From: Flaccisagitta enflata
Taxonomy: Eukaryota > Chaetognatha > Sagittoidea > Aphragmophora
Reading direction: 5' to 3'
DNA length: 64,000 nucleotides
Assembly: GCA_965153355.1 (NCBI GenBank)
Contig: OZ231126.1
Location: 81,468,001 to 81,532,000 of the forward strand
Part shown: positions 36,092 to 48,056 of the stretch, in pieces
How positions within the stretch are numbered: the stretch's first letter is position 1
Layout: each line of letters begins with the position of its first letter
Program-made: the position numbers and the translations under genes
The notes under the pieces: model-generated
Told to the model about the DNA's origin: nothing
Databases searched by the model: none
Seen by the model: the letters and a program-made list of their open reading frames with translations, nothing else

Positions 36092-36728
36092 CAAGGCTAA
36101 GGATACACAACTAATAAAGTGGCGTGCGGATGGGCATGTGCCATATTTGAGGTCACTAGACCATAAAGGCAGGAGCAATGAGTTCAAAGAAAAAAGTAAA
36201 ATGGGGACCGACCGACCGACTGTCTGACCAACCAACCAACCAACGGACAGAGGGATGGACAAAGTGGGTTGTAGTTGCGTGCACGCAACTAAAAATAAAA
36301 GAAACAAGGTCGGATACACAGCTTCCCTAGTCGCGTGTGGGTGGGCAGGAGCACTGCTGGAGAAGGTCACCAGGGTATCTGGGCAGGAGCCATATGCTCA
36401 AAAAGCTCAAAAACGCCAAAAAAGTAAAACAGGGACCGATCGACCAACTGACCAACATAGCGGGGTGTAGTCGCGTAGCACGCAACTAAAAATAGTACAT
36501 TGAGAGGTGGGAAAATATAAAGAAAGAAAATGATAAAGTATGGGTTAGAATAAGGGCGTATACACGGCTACCAAAGTCGCGTGCGGGTGGGCAGGGGCAG
36601 TTATAAAAAAGGGTTTTCATCAATTGAAAAAACGCCCGTAAACACCGAAGAAAATTACATGGATGGATAGAGAGACTGACGGACCAACCAACATAGCGGG
36701 TCATAGTCGTGTAGCACACAACCAAAAA
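36092..36728 (-). mobile_element. Three hairpin elements of family 1 in tandem
   Basis: Copies at 36092-36296, 36305-36492 and about 36550-36728, all in the same orientation. Each ends in a variant stem-loop (GTTGCGTGCACGCAACT, GTCGCGTAGCACGCAACT, GTCGTGTAGCACACAAC) followed by an A-tract. They differ internally, so they are separate insertions, not a tandem duplication. Confidence 0.75.
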
Positions 36729-36759
36729 ATTCTGCTACGCGGCAGCCTGTGAAATCTGC

Positions 36760-37520
36760 ACCTCTGTCACCTATATGCCGATTTTTTTACTTCTTTTTTT
36801 CCTTCCCTTTCTTCATACCCCCTCCCCTCAAATCCCAGCTTAGAGGCCAATATCTCAGCCTCAAAATCCATGAGCCAACAAAGAGGCCTAGAACCAACCT
36901 CCAAGCTAGGGCCTTGCAGCTAGGATTTGGTCCTGGAGACAGGATTTTGGGACTTGAGACTTGAATTTAGGCATCAAGACTAGGATTAGAGGGGGAGGGA
37001 CGGACATGGAGGAGGAAAAAATTCCTTATGTGTGAAAGTATGGGTCATTGACCCATTTGGGGCTGGTGCCCTGCTTCACATTTGGCGAAACTTCTTATTC
37101 TTCTCTTCCTCCTTCTACTATATCCCCCACCCATTCAAATCTCAAATTCTTGCCTTTTGGCCAAAATTCTAGCCTTGAGACCCAAATTCCAGCTTTAAGG
37201 CCTAAATATCAGTCTTAAGGCCCAAATCTCAACCTTGGGCCCCATATCTTAGCCTTGAGGCCCATATCTCAGCCTCAAGGCCCAAATTTCAGCTTCAAGG
37301 CCCAAATTTCCGTTACTCTTGGATACGTTATAGCAGGATTTAACTGTATGTGAATATAGCATATAATTAGTAATAATAGGTAATCATAGGTAATCATTTG
37401 TAATCATAGCTAATATAGGTAATTAAAGGTAATAACATTTAATTCAAATACTATAGGTTTCGACCCTAGAGAAATTATTACGCATTTATCTCATGACACC
37501 TCATGATTAACTCACCTTTT
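36760..37520. repeat. Degenerate 'CAAATCTCAGCCTTGAGGCC' tandem repeat within the MULE-like element
   Basis: About 20-bp imperfect repeats (36,830-36,990 and 37,130-37,310) lie between words (CTGCACC...; GGGTCATTGACCCATTTGGG) that recur in the palindromic element at 55,018. Then AT-rich sequence with TAATCATAGG repeats (37,370-37,440). The same repeat style occurs at 35,625-35,770. Confidence 0.6.
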
Positions 37521-38522
37521 TGAGCAGGAAAAAGCGCTTTCACCACAAATGGCCCTTAAAAATGCTTGTGGGCAGGGGCAGTAGTGAAATGAACTTTTTC
37601 AGTATCTGGGCAGGGGCACTAATAAGAATTTGCCCACTAATACATAGAAACATAACTTTATGGCTATGAAGCGGTTGAACAGTTTAACTATTACTTGGTT
37701 ATTTGGACACCTATGGGCTTATCCTTTAGTAATGCCCCTGCCCAAATTCATGATAAGTTTATAACCCTGCCCAATTGCACACAAGATAAGGGCTTTGAAT
37801 AGTTCTCTATCACTTTCACAGTAATTCAAAACAGTGTATGGATGGTCAAACCCATCCGCAATGAATATTGTGTTTTTTTTTCATTTTTTTGCTAAAAAAT
37901 GCTCAAAACGGGGCCCAAAACACAATAAATCCTCTGTACGAGGACAGGGCCCTCCAGAAATGACCCAGGTGACCTATATTTGTCTAAAGAGGGTATATTA
38001 GAGTATTTTTGAAGGTTTCTATGTGATTGCATCTTCAGGGGCTCCCAAAATTGACCGAAAATCGCTAAAAAATGCCAAAAATGCTCGTTACCGGGCCTGG
38101 GGGAGTTCTAAACATCATTTTTTTGCATTTTTGACCTCACCAATCGATTCCTCATCGAAAAACACTGCGGGTAGGGGGGCGCCACCTAGAAAAATGTATC
38201 ATTTTGACAAAAAAAAATAAAGTTACTACGTGATGTTATTGCCAGGTTTCATATGCATCATTCTTCAAAGTTCATGGTTTTTACGGGGGTCAAAGCGTGG
38301 GTTCATTTGGTAGCAATTCACTCGACAAATGTATATATGTACCACGCGTATCATTTAAAAAGACGCACTTTTGATTGGCTAGTTAAAGCAACCAATTAAA
38401 AAAAAAAACCTATTGAAATTCTTGACCATTGGAGAGCCCTATGAAAATACTGTAATTTGGTTTCAAACTAGTAATTTTTCTTTTTTGTTTGGAAATAGTA
38501 TCAGTTTGAATGAAAATTTAGT

Positions 38523-38730
38523 TTTTAGTCGCGTGCACACGACTCTACAACCCGCTTTGTCCGTCGGTTGGTCGGTCGGTCGGTCGGTCGGTTGATCGGT
38601 CACACTTTACTTTTTTTTATGATTTTATTTCTTTGACCTCACTGCTCTCGCCCAAATGGCTTGGTGACCTCAAATATGGCCCCTGCCCACCCGCGAGCAA
38701 CTACGCTAGCCATGCATCCGGCCTGGTTTT
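38523..38730 (+). mobile_element. Hairpin element, family 1
   Basis: Starts TTTTTAGTCGCGTGCACACG, then CTCTACAACCCGCTTTGTCC, GGTCGGTCGGTCGG and CACACTTTAC. The right side has AAATATGGCCCCTGCCCACC, a diverged sub-terminal motif (CGAGCAACTACG) and GCATCCGGCCTGGTTTTT. Confidence 0.82.
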
Positions 38731-39236
38731 TCATATTCCTAATCCCTCTATAAAAGCTTCACTTTGGAAACTCTAGCTTCTAAATCGTTTGAGATAGAGA
38801 CCTGAGATTAGTCTGGATTGAAAGATTTATTGATAATCTATAAAAATACTTCAATTGAAAAAAAAAATTTATATTGATCTGTTTTATCAATGAAATGCAT
38901 CTTTTTTTTATATGCGTGGTATGGCAGCAGAGTAGTCGTCTGCACTCGCAGTTTATTCAGAGAATTCAAGAACTAGGTAGCGGAATTAACTTTTAAATAG
39001 ATGTAAACATGGTCATTAGACCCAAGTCGCGTGCGTCGGCATTTTCAGAAAGAATTGGTCTGACAGACATACAAACAAACAGACACAGACAGACAGGCAC
39101 AAAAATTTTCGAAATGACCTCGGAATAAGTTTTAAACTTAAAATTAACTTAAACTCAACGAGGTGTAAACCGATCCAAGCGTGTCGACTTTTCGAATATT
39201 GAAAAACGTCACTTTTTAAGTGACTTCTCTTTCCTT

Positions 39237-41855
39237 TTTAGTCGCGTGCACGCGTTCAGCTTTGTCGGTCCGTCTGTCCGTCCCCTTTTTACTTTTTTTT
39301 ACATTTAGCATATATTTTGGTCATTTTTCATCATTTTACATTATTTACGTCATTTTACTTCATTTACATCATTTTCATCATTTTACTTCATTTTACATTA
39401 TTTACGTCATTTTACTTCATTTACATCATTTTCATCATTTTACTTCATTTTACATTATTACATCATTCTACTTGATTCTACTTAATTTACATAATTTAAC
39501 ATCATTTTACAACATTTACATCATTTTACATCATTTTAAGTCATTTAACATCATTTTACATCACTTACATCATTTTATGTCATTTACCTCATTTTACATC
39601 ATTTTACATTTTTTTACATCATTTTACATCATTTTCATCGTTTTACATCATTCTATGTCATTTACATCATTTAAATCATTTTGCGTCATTTTATATCATT
39701 TTACATCATATAACATCATTTTATATCATTGACATCATTTTACATCATATACATCATTTCACATCATTTTACATCATTTAACGTCATTTTATATCATTTA
39801 CATCATTTTACATCATATTCATCATTTTACATCATTCAACATCATTTTACATCATTTACATCACTTTACACCATTTTACATCAATTACATCATTTTACAT
39901 TATCTTATATCATTTACATCATTTAACATCATATACATCATTTTCCATCATATTTCAACATTTACATATGTTTAGATCATTTTACATAATTTTACATGAT
40001 TAACATCATTTTACTTCGTATTACATCGTTTTACATCATTTTACATCATTTTTAGTCATTTTTTGGGCAGCGGTCCTAAAGGAGACGAAGTCCTGTAGAA
40101 CACAGGGGGAATCTGTCCGTCCGTGCCCCCAACCCCATCCTCAGGGCTTCGTCTCCTTTCCAAATCCAAGCAAAATGGCCTAAATCCAAGCCAAATGGCC
40201 TAGATCCAAGCCAAATGGCCTAAATCTAAGCAAAATGGCCCAAATCCGAGCAAATTGGCCTAAATCTGCTCAGAAGACCTGAATTCTGGTCTGAGTTCCA
40301 TTTTAGCCCCTAAAACCTAGATTCTGGCTTCTGATACCCAGATTCTGGCTTCTAAAACCAACTCCTTAACCTTAGAGACCCAGATCTTGATCACTGGGAC
40401 CTATATTCTGGCCTCTGAGTCCTAAGATCTAGCCTCAAAAGCCTAAATCCGTGACTCAGAGAATCAAATCATGGCCTCAGAGACTCAAATCCTGGCCTGA
40501 GAATAAGAAACTGATCTCTGAAGCCCAGATTCTGTTCTCAGGGACCCAGAACCTGGACTGCTCCCCCTCAACTTAACCAACAAACTACACTCAAGGAGGG
40601 CATGGGTACCGTTGTCCATACACTGCTTTTCGTCATTTCTTTCTGTTATTTAATGAAATCTTGGATAACATGGCATCCCGGATAGAAGGAAGGCACAGAG
40701 GATGGACACAGTCCCATCATTTATACGATATCAGGAAATAGAATCATTTTAGGTCCAAAATCATTTTTCTTTTACCAAATAACAATGTAGATAGACCCAA
40801 TTCATCACCTTGGTCTAGTTTCAGGGCAGGGCATTCATATGGAGGACAAGGTATAAATGTCAGAGTACTAAATGAACTCACAAGTGCAATTCTATGAGAT
40901 CTAGGAAAGTGGAGTAAAGATACCCTCATACGTAAAATGCAAAATTCAGGGCCGTCAGCCATGACAATGCAAGACGGAGACTTGAACTACATAGTAGGTG
41001 ATAGAACCAAAATGTTTAAGCGGCTAAGATTTTCTACAAAGAAAACATCTTTCAAAAAGATCTTGTTTTATGGCGCAAATCATCTAATTCCATTCTATTT
41101 CTTAGACTTGTGGGGGTGTGGACGGACGGATGGGCGGACAGATTCCCCCTGTGTTCTAAAGGACTTCGTCCCCTTCAACCTAAATCACATACATCTCAAG
41201 CAGGGCACGGGTAACGCTGACCACTTACTGCCTTTGGGCTGCTATTTATGTCTGGTTTAAGTCAGGTTTAAGTCTTTTTTAAGTCTGGTTTAAGTCTCAT
41301 TTAAGTCGTTTTTGATATTGGTTTAAGTCTGGTTTAAGTCTGGTTTAAATTGTGTTTAAGTCTGGTTTGATATTGGTTTAGGTCTGGTTTAATACAGGTT
41401 TCAGTATGGTTTAAATCTGGTTTGATATTGGTTTAGGTCTAGTTTAATATGGGTTTAAGTCTGGTTTAGGTATGGTTTAGGTCTGGTTTAGGTCTGGTTT
41501 AAGTTTGGTTTATGTCTGGTTTAAGTCTTGTTTGAGTCTGGTTAAAGTCTGGTTAAAGTCTGGTTGAAATCTGGTTTGAGTCTGGTTTAAGTCTGGTTTA
41601 AGTCTGGTTTAAGCCTGGTTTATGTCTGGTTTAAGTCATATTTAAAACTGGTTTAAGTCTGGTTTAAGTCTTGTTTAAGTCTGATGTAAGTCTGGTGTAA
41701 GTCTGGTGTAAGCCTGGTTTAAGTCTGATTTAGGTCTGGTTTAGGTCTGGTTTGAGTCTTGTTTAAGTCTGGTTGGAGTCTGATTTAAAACAAAGTCTTG
41801 AAAGCATAAATGATTATATTTATGACCGCAAACGACTTATAAGTGTGCCCTTGTT
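39237..41855 (+). mobile_element. Long array-bearing hairpin element, family 1, with nested insertion
   Basis: Left end TTTTTAGTCGCGTGCACGCG, then a TACATCATTTT-type array (39,310-40,050). The right part is a GGTTTAAGTCT array (41,255-41,785), ending CGCAAACGACTTATAAGTGT and GCCCTTGTTTTG. Between the arrays sits another element (about 40,065-41,222). The two ends match other long copies, but whether they belong to one insertion cannot be proved by eye. Confidence 0.6.
40065..41222. mobile_element. Inverted-repeat element nested in the array element
   Basis: GACGAAGTCCTGTAGAACAC and AGGGGGAATCTGTCCG at 40,084-40,120 return inverted at 41,121-41,172 (CGGACAGATTCCCCCTGTGT, then CTAAAGGACTTCGTC). 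The interior has degenerate 'AAATCCAAGCCAAATGGCCT' and 'AGATTCTGG' repeats (40,165-40,560). No coding capacity that I can support. Confidence 0.6.
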
Positions 41856-41945
41856 TTGTGCAAGGTTACCTTGGCAACGTCGTAAACATCTTATGTATGT
41901 GTCAAGATAGTGAATCACTTGAGTTATGAGAATTGATCGGGGTGG

Positions 41946-42001
41946 ATGAGAATGAGCAAGTGTGTTTGTGTTTGTGTGAGTGTGTGTGTGACTCAGTGTG
42001 T

Positions 42002-42035
<34 letters not shown>

Positions 42036-43900
42036 CACAGTCATTATGTGGCAGAAACACACAAAAATTGGTTTAAAATGAAGTGGCTTAATAAAAAAAG
42101 TTGTCATTACAACAAATATGATTTGAAGGAGGGCAAAAAAATCTCAACGAGGTTTTAAGTGTTGATTTTTAGGTGATTTTGAGCGACAAAAATTAATCGT
42201 CGATAATTTGCGGATGTACATTGACCTCGAAATCATCAAAAATTATTTCTTTAAAAAGGGAAAAAACACAAAATTAAAATCACATTAGGACAGACTGAAC
42301 CAAATGAGAACACTTTTGTTTCATGCCATTTTCTTCCGGTTTTTTGCATCTTTTTCATTCAATCTAAATAAAAAATTTTTTTCTCAGTATGTAAAATATA
42401 GCCCCCTTGTACCTTCTTTAGAAGTGGCATGCAGAATAGACATTAATACCAGTGATTAAATCTCAATGATTCAAAGATATTGAGAAAAAATTGGATATTT
42501 GAAGACCAAAGATTTTAAACACCAATTTTTCCCCACTATTACTGGCTAGGTAGGGGTGATTTGACTCAGTTTTTCACCAACATCTACTCAAACTAATCAC
42601 AAAGTAACATTAGTTTTTTTGCCACCATAATTGGGCCATTTCTGGAGTCTTAAATCGCTATCCTATAAAAAATGTCAGTTGACAAAGAAAACATGAAAAA
42701 AATGACAAAAAAATTTGTTAATATTTTTTAAGGCACTTCCTGTTGGAGTAAAAGGTTGAAATTTTTACCGTAGTTGAGGGGGACACCCAACTACCTACAT
42801 ATCAAATTTCATAACATTTGGTCAATGTTAAGTATGGTTTTTACTAATTTTTCTAATCTTTACAGGTTAATTTCATGTTTTGGAAAAAAACATTTTAAAA
42901 ACGGTGAATAACAAATCTCCATCATGGATGAAAATTTTGCATTTTCAAAAAAATCAGACCTTAGAAAAATTATTTTAGGAAGGTCTGATTTTTTTGGTTT
43001 TTTTGGTTTTTCACTTTCCATGCAAATTTGTTATTCACCATTTTGCTATGTCTTATCAATTTTCAACTATAGTCAAGAAACTTGACAGCAGGAACTGAAA
43101 TAAAGGTGTAAAATTGCCAAAAAACTTTGGAACATCACTAATCAACATATTTTTTTGTGCTGAACATGAATCTGACCTTCATTTATAAATAATTATTTGG
43201 CATCCCTTTCAAGAATCAGTTTTTTTGCTATTTTTTTTTATAAATTACCCTTTTTTGCTATTTTTAGTGAATTATCATGCCCCGAGTGAGTTTTTCACTT
43301 GATCCCAGAGAGAACTGAGTTGAAATCACTCTCTAAAAAATTTCATGGTCCTAATCAGATCATAAAAAACAAAAAACAGGCAAAATATGGGTCAGAATGG
43401 CCAAAAATGGCTCAAAATGGCAAAAAATCACATTTTTTTTGGTTAGCGTCATAGTTCTTCAGATTTTTTTCAACAAATCGTACTCAATCTAATTAGTACT
43501 TGAATCAATGTGCTTATCAAGAGCATGCCGGTGTTAAAACTGGCCAAAAACAGACCAAATATGGGCCAAAATAGTCAAAATCTGTATCTTTGTCCGATAA
43601 TTAATAGTTAATTGGAATTTTTTTTGCTATTCTCACTCGCTTCACACATAACTAGGACAAAAATACTCATTACGAGCTTTTGACATTGTAACCAGTGACT
43701 CAACTGGCCAAAAACAGGCAAAAGATGGGGCCAAATGGCCAAAATCTGCGTTTTCATCTTTCAGTTCCCAATCATTTAGAAATTTCTTGCCAATCTAAAG
43801 AAATCCAATAAGAATGTAGAGCTTTTTACACAAACACTGGTGCCATTTCCGGTAAGAAATGGGCCAAAAATGAGCCAATTGGCTGGAATCTTTTTGGTCA
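41946..43900. other. Intergenic stretch without gene
   Basis: A GTGT/GA microsatellite at 41,960-42,034, then about 1.8 kb of AT-rich sequence with AAAATGGCCAAAA-type words and no domain-bearing frame. At 43,905-43,998 a 'GAGCCCGGCTGGCTCTC' region resembles 44,660-44,745, so both belong to one dispersed repeat. Confidence 0.5.
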
Positions 43901-44154
43901 TAGGCAGGCCTTTTTTTAGAGCGAGCCCGCGAGCCCATGGCTCTCTGTTTTGCTGTTGGGCTCTCTGGTTTCGCTGGCCCTGAGCCCGGCTGGCTCTCTC
44001 AAAATTGAAACCATGTTTTGAACTCAAATGGATTGGAAGATTCTTGTAAAATCATAAGAAGAAAACCCAATTCACAAGTTATGAGAGACTAAAATGAACT
44101 CCTACCATAGCCACCTCGTCAAATGTAAATTGATCAACAAGTAAAGCATCATTT

Positions 44155-44660
44155 TTAGTCGCATGCTCGAGACTCTACAACCTGCTTTGTCTGTTCGTCC
44201 GTCACTGCTCCAGCCTAAATGGTCTAGTGACCTTAAATATGGCCCACCCACACGTCTGATATTGATTGTATAAAAAGCTGGCATGTGATGATTTTTGCTT
44301 TCTTTAAATCCGATTTATTTATATTATGACAGAGATGTAAAATTACCATTGAAAGATGACAGTGTCATGAGGCATACACATTACTAAAAAATGGTGCAAA
44401 ATGTTCAGTTTTTCAAGTCGTTTGCACGCTACTCTATAACCTACTATGTTGGGCAGTCTGTCCATCTGTTGGTCTGCCCATCTATTGGTCCGTCCATACA
44501 TTAGTCCACCTGTTGCTCTATTGGTCGGTGACACTGATTTTTTTATTTATTTACCAGTGATTTTAATGTCACTTCTCCTGCCCAAATGTTTTCTAGCAAA
44601 TTTCCTCACTACCCTGCACGCCCCAACACAATATAGGTAGCCTTCCATCCAGCATTATTT
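44155..44660 (+). mobile_element. Two degenerate hairpin elements, family 1
   Basis: Copies at 44,155-44,270 (TTTTTAGTCGCATGCTCGAG ... ATATGGCCCACCCACACG) and about 44,412-44,660 (AAGTCGTTTGCACGCTACTC ... CCATCCAGCATTATTTT). Both are worn, with mismatched stems and a lost terminal motif. Confidence 0.65.
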
Positions 44661-44829
44661 TTTTGCCGGGCTCGCTGGTTTGCCGTTGGGCTCTGTAAAA
44701 TTGTGAGGAGAGAGCCCGGTTGGCTCTGCCAAGAAAATCACTAAAAAAAGGCCTGGTCATAGGACAAAGAGGGACAGAAAGAAGGAACGACAGAAAGATA
44801 AAAAGAAATAATAAACAAAAGAAAGAAAA

Positions 44830-44939
44830 AAAAAACAATACAAATATAAGAAAAAAAAATAAGAAAATAAGAAATGAAAAAACAGATGGAAAAAAGAAAG
44901 AAAGCTAGAAAAAAAAAGAAAAAAAGGAAAAAAGAAAAA

Positions 44940-44999
<60 letters not shown>

Positions 45000-45000
45000 A
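44830..45000. repeat. (GAAA)n microsatellite
   Basis: A-rich GAAA array, perfect at 44,936-45,000. It abuts the hairpin element at 45055, and a second (GAAA)n array lies on that element's other side. Confidence 0.9.
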
Positions 45001-45054
45001 GGAAAGTATGAAGGATGAAAAAAGAACGAGAATGAATACAAATTAAAGAAGAAA

Positions 45055-45260
45055 CAAGGCCGGATACACGGCTACCCTAGTCGCGTGTGGGTGGGCAGGA
45101 GCAGTGCTGGAGAAGGTCATTAGGGTATCTGGGCAGGAGCCGTATGCTCAAAAAGCTCAAAAACGCCGAAAAAGTAAAATGGGGACCGACCAACCGACCA
45201 ACCGACCAACCGACGGACCGACATAGCGGGGTGTAGAGTCGCGTAGCACGCGACTAAAAA
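45055..45260 (-). mobile_element. Hairpin element, family 1, reference copy
   Basis: CAAGGCCGGATACACGGC, sub-terminal AGTCGCGTGTGGGTGGGCAG, GAGCCGTATGCTC and CCGACCAACCGACC repeats, ending in GTGTAGAGTCGCGTAGCACG and CGACTAAAAA. All landmarks are intact. Confidence 0.87.
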
Positions 45261-45299
45261 TGAAAGGAAGGAATTACAGAAAGAAAGATAGAAAAAAAG

Positions 45300-45316
45300 A
45301 GAGAGGGGAAGAAAAA

Positions 45317-45384
<68 letters not shown>

Positions 45385-45510
45385 AAAAAAGAAAGAAAGA
45401 GAGAAAGAAAGGAACAAAAAAAAGGAAAGAGAGAAAAAAAAGAAGAGAGACAGAAGGAAAGAAAGAAAGAAAGAAAGAAAAAAAAGAAAGAAAAAAAGAA
45501 AGAAAGAAAG
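45300..45510. repeat. (GAAA)n microsatellite
   Basis: GAAA array with GA interruptions, following the hairpin element at 45055-45260. Confidence 0.9.
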
Positions 45511-45613
45511 AATCTGATTTAAAAATTCTTTAAGCTGCTATTGATTGTAAAAACCAAAGCATTTTGATTTTATATATTTTCATTTTTTAGTTGAAGGCAC
45601 TCAACTTTACCAA

Positions 45614-45672
45614 TTAAGGCGGCTAATCGCCGTAAGAAAAAAGTCGTAAATGCTGAGTGAAAGAGGAAAGGA

Positions 45673-45720
<48 letters not shown>

Positions 45721-45950
45721 GGGGGAGAAAGAGACAGAGAGAGAAACAGAGAAAAACATGTAACACGGGGTTACAATATCGTTGCAGACAGGTGGACAGG
45801 GGCATCCAACCCCCATCCACACCCCAACTCCTACACACAAGCATCTAGACCGCTTGTTTTTCCACTTTTCCACTCGGATGGACAGACGGACCAACAGACC
45901 AATGGATGGACTGACAGACAATGCCTCTTATAGAGTCCAGAGTTGAAATG
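45614..45950 (-). mobile_element. Family-2-variant hairpin element and an adjacent different stem-loop
   Basis: At 45,617-45,655 a stem-loop of another type (GGCGGCTAATCGCCG followed by AAGTCGTAAATG) resembles sequence at 7,190-7,212. A (GA)n/(GACA)n tract follows, then GGGGTTACAATATCGTTGCA and AGGTGGACAGGGGC. A GACCAACAGACC tract and CCTCTTATAGAG complete a family-2 variant whose terminal stem has been lost. Confidence 0.6.
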
Positions 45951-46300
45951 AGAGAGAGACTGTGCTGCCAGGATTCACAATTATCACCTGGGACATTTCA
46001 AAGTTCAAATAGACTTCAACTAAATTGATTCCTTGTTTTTTGGGAAAACGCGAAAAATGAAGAAAAATAAAAAAAGATTAAAAAAATCATAGCTCCAAAA
46101 CTATCAATGGCACAGAATTCTATTTGGCGTCATCTGAAAGAGGAGAATTAGTTCTATCTTAGCTATTAATTTCATGCGTAGTCTCATTTGGCTCCCAAAA
46201 ATGCTCAACTCTCCCAAACGCCTCATGAAAAAAAGGGAAAACAACTTTTTTTCCCAGAAATCAAAGTCTTCGAATCTTCAAATCTCGACTTTTTTCCAAA

Positions 46301-46430
46301 TAAGAGGCTTAGTCCGTCCATCTGTCGGTCCATTGGTCCGTATTGATCGAGTCTAAAAGTGGGAAAACGCACATATCCGCCCCTGACCACCCATCCACGA
46401 CTGGTGGCCGTGTATCCGGCCTTGTTATTT
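46301..46430 (+). mobile_element. Hairpin element, family 2, lacking its stem-loop
   Basis: Begins at ATAAGAGGCTTAGTCCGTCC, and continues to CGCCCCTGACCACC, CCACGACTGGTGGCCGTGTA and TCCGGCCTTGTT. The terminal stem-loop is missing. Confidence 0.75.
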
Positions 46431-47375
46431 TAGAACTTTTGTAAGCTGCAATATCATCAAAAATATAAAAAAATGTATAAAAAGTGTTTAAAAATGTAAA
46501 ATAATAACAAATTTGAAAAAAAATTGTTTTGTTTTATTCTTCTATTAATTAAGATATTGTTGAATTGTTGTTCCATGGTTTTTACAAGTTTTGTTAGTGA
46601 TTTTTCATTGAAAAAAACAGAAATACCAGTGAAAAAGAAAATTAACAATTTTTTAACTAAAAATAGCTGTAATTTTTTTATTTGATGAGATTTTGCATTA
46701 GTTTTTTCTGTTAATTACCCAGGCTAACATGTACTATCAGATGAATCATGCACTTTTAGAAAAAAAGATGGTGGATTTTTTGCCCCTGGTGAAACTCAAG
46801 TGTCACGATAACTTTCATCGTGTCTTAGGTAGACCACCGAGGTGACAATCTCAAGATAATCAATTGTGACATTTATCATTATTAGTGCGTGTGATATCGA
46901 TAATATTGATAACGGACGACCTTCTTACGCAACGATATCGCCGCACAATATGCTCAATTTGATTATAAGGCAAGTGATGGGGGAAAGTAAGCCACCAAGA
47001 GTTGAATGAGTCACCCTTTTCATTTTGCCTAAAAATGAGTTTTGTGCGTTTTTTTTCTGTTGGTTAAAATAGACCCTCGAAGTTTGCAGAACGTTCCAGC
47101 GTATTTCATTAGACTTCGTTACTCATTTTCCAATAGCATTCATCCGCCTAGTTGTGCAATTGGCCGTATAAAGTTGAATCTTACTCTATGAAGGAAACAA
47201 CTGAATTGTTGTATTAATAACTAGGACGAAAGGTATCATATGGTTTGCGACAAAATTGGGGAACCATGTAAGAAGTAGACGCAAAAATTCAGGTGCACTT
47301 CGAAACTTAGCCTAGGCAAAAAATTGTATATAACGTCTAACTACTGATTAACGGAAGATGTCTGATGAAAAAAAC
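46431..47375. other. Intergenic stretch without gene
   Basis: AT-rich sequence; no element, RNA or supported coding region recognised. Confidence 0.45.
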
Positions 47376-47549
47376 AAGGTGGCCGAAGTCGCTTACGGAT
47401 GGGCAGGGGCAGTGAAAAAAAAAGCTGACTCAAGCATTTGGCCAGGAGCAGTAGCGCAAAAACCGCTCGTAAACGCCAAAGAAGCCCACGGGGACCGATA
47501 AACCGACCGACCGGCATAGCGGGTTATGGAGTCGCGTGCACGCGACTAA
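47376..47549 (-). mobile_element. Hairpin element, family 1; its right end is duplicated at 59,998
   Basis: CAAGGTGGCCGAAGTCGCTTACGG ... ACGGGGACCGATAAACCGAC ... GCATAGCGGGTTATGGAGTC and stem-loop GTCGCGTGCACGCGACTAAT. From CCACGGGGACCG onward the sequence is copied at 59,998-60,061. Confidence 0.75.
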
Positions 47550-48056
47550 TAATTGTCAGTGTCACTTTAGTGTCAGTCACTACTATCTAGGAAATAAATA
47601 TACGGACACTTAACCGTCATTATAACAGCCAAACTGCAACAACCAATTCAAAAATGAGAGAGGATCAACAAACTATGACAAAATATCTTCCATTCAAGAC
47701 CAAGCGGAGGTCAGCAGCTCAAACCGTTTTCATTTGAGAGCGTTTTGATAAGAAACTGTCATCTCACCAAGATCATATTTTGAGGTTTTCAGTTCAAATC
47801 TTCAAAGGACAACCTATGTTGAAAGGGCTGTCAAATCTAAACGGATTGACCAAAATCATTTTGCTTGGCCTCGTTAGATCATATTTCTTATAAATTTTAT
47901 GACTGCCGCGCCGAAAAAATGGGAGGCTGCAGTTAAACATATTGCTCTCAAATGATCTAATATCAATACAAAACCAAATCGATTGAATCATTTTTTTTGG
48001 TGCATGTTGAGAAATCAAGGATACACTGATTTAGGCTGAAAAATCATAAATTAATC
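47482..48056. repeat. Segmental duplication, first block (partner 59,998-60,919)
   Basis: About 570 bp with very high identity to the partner (for example CACTTTAGTGTCAGTCACTA, GACTGCCGCGCCGAAAAAAT). The partner carries a MITE insertion at 60,062-60,488 and lacks about 85 bp after GCCGAAAAAAT. An open frame of 79 codons in the partner (60,592-60,831) is interrupted here by a TGA, so it is probably not a gene. Confidence 0.85.

Larger units (their letters stand above)
34458..38225. mobile_element. 3.77-kb element with ~700-bp terminal inverted repeats and 9-bp target duplication
   Basis: The left end TAACTATATTTTTTTTTGTC and the right end (reverse complement TAACTTTATTTTTTTTTGTC) start inverted repeats of about 700 bp (34458-35160 and 37522-38225). 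These share words such as GGTGGCGCCCCCCTACCCGC and TTGAGCATTTTTTAGC. Both ends are flanked by the identical 9-mer CTACGTGAT (34449-34457 and 38226-38234). Long inverted repeats with a 9-bp duplication are typical of Mutator-like (MULE) foldback elements; that assignment is inference because no transposase is present. The interior is a nest of hairpin elements (35274, 36092, 36305, 36550) and other repeats. It lies immediately 5' of the death-domain gene. Confidence 0.88.
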
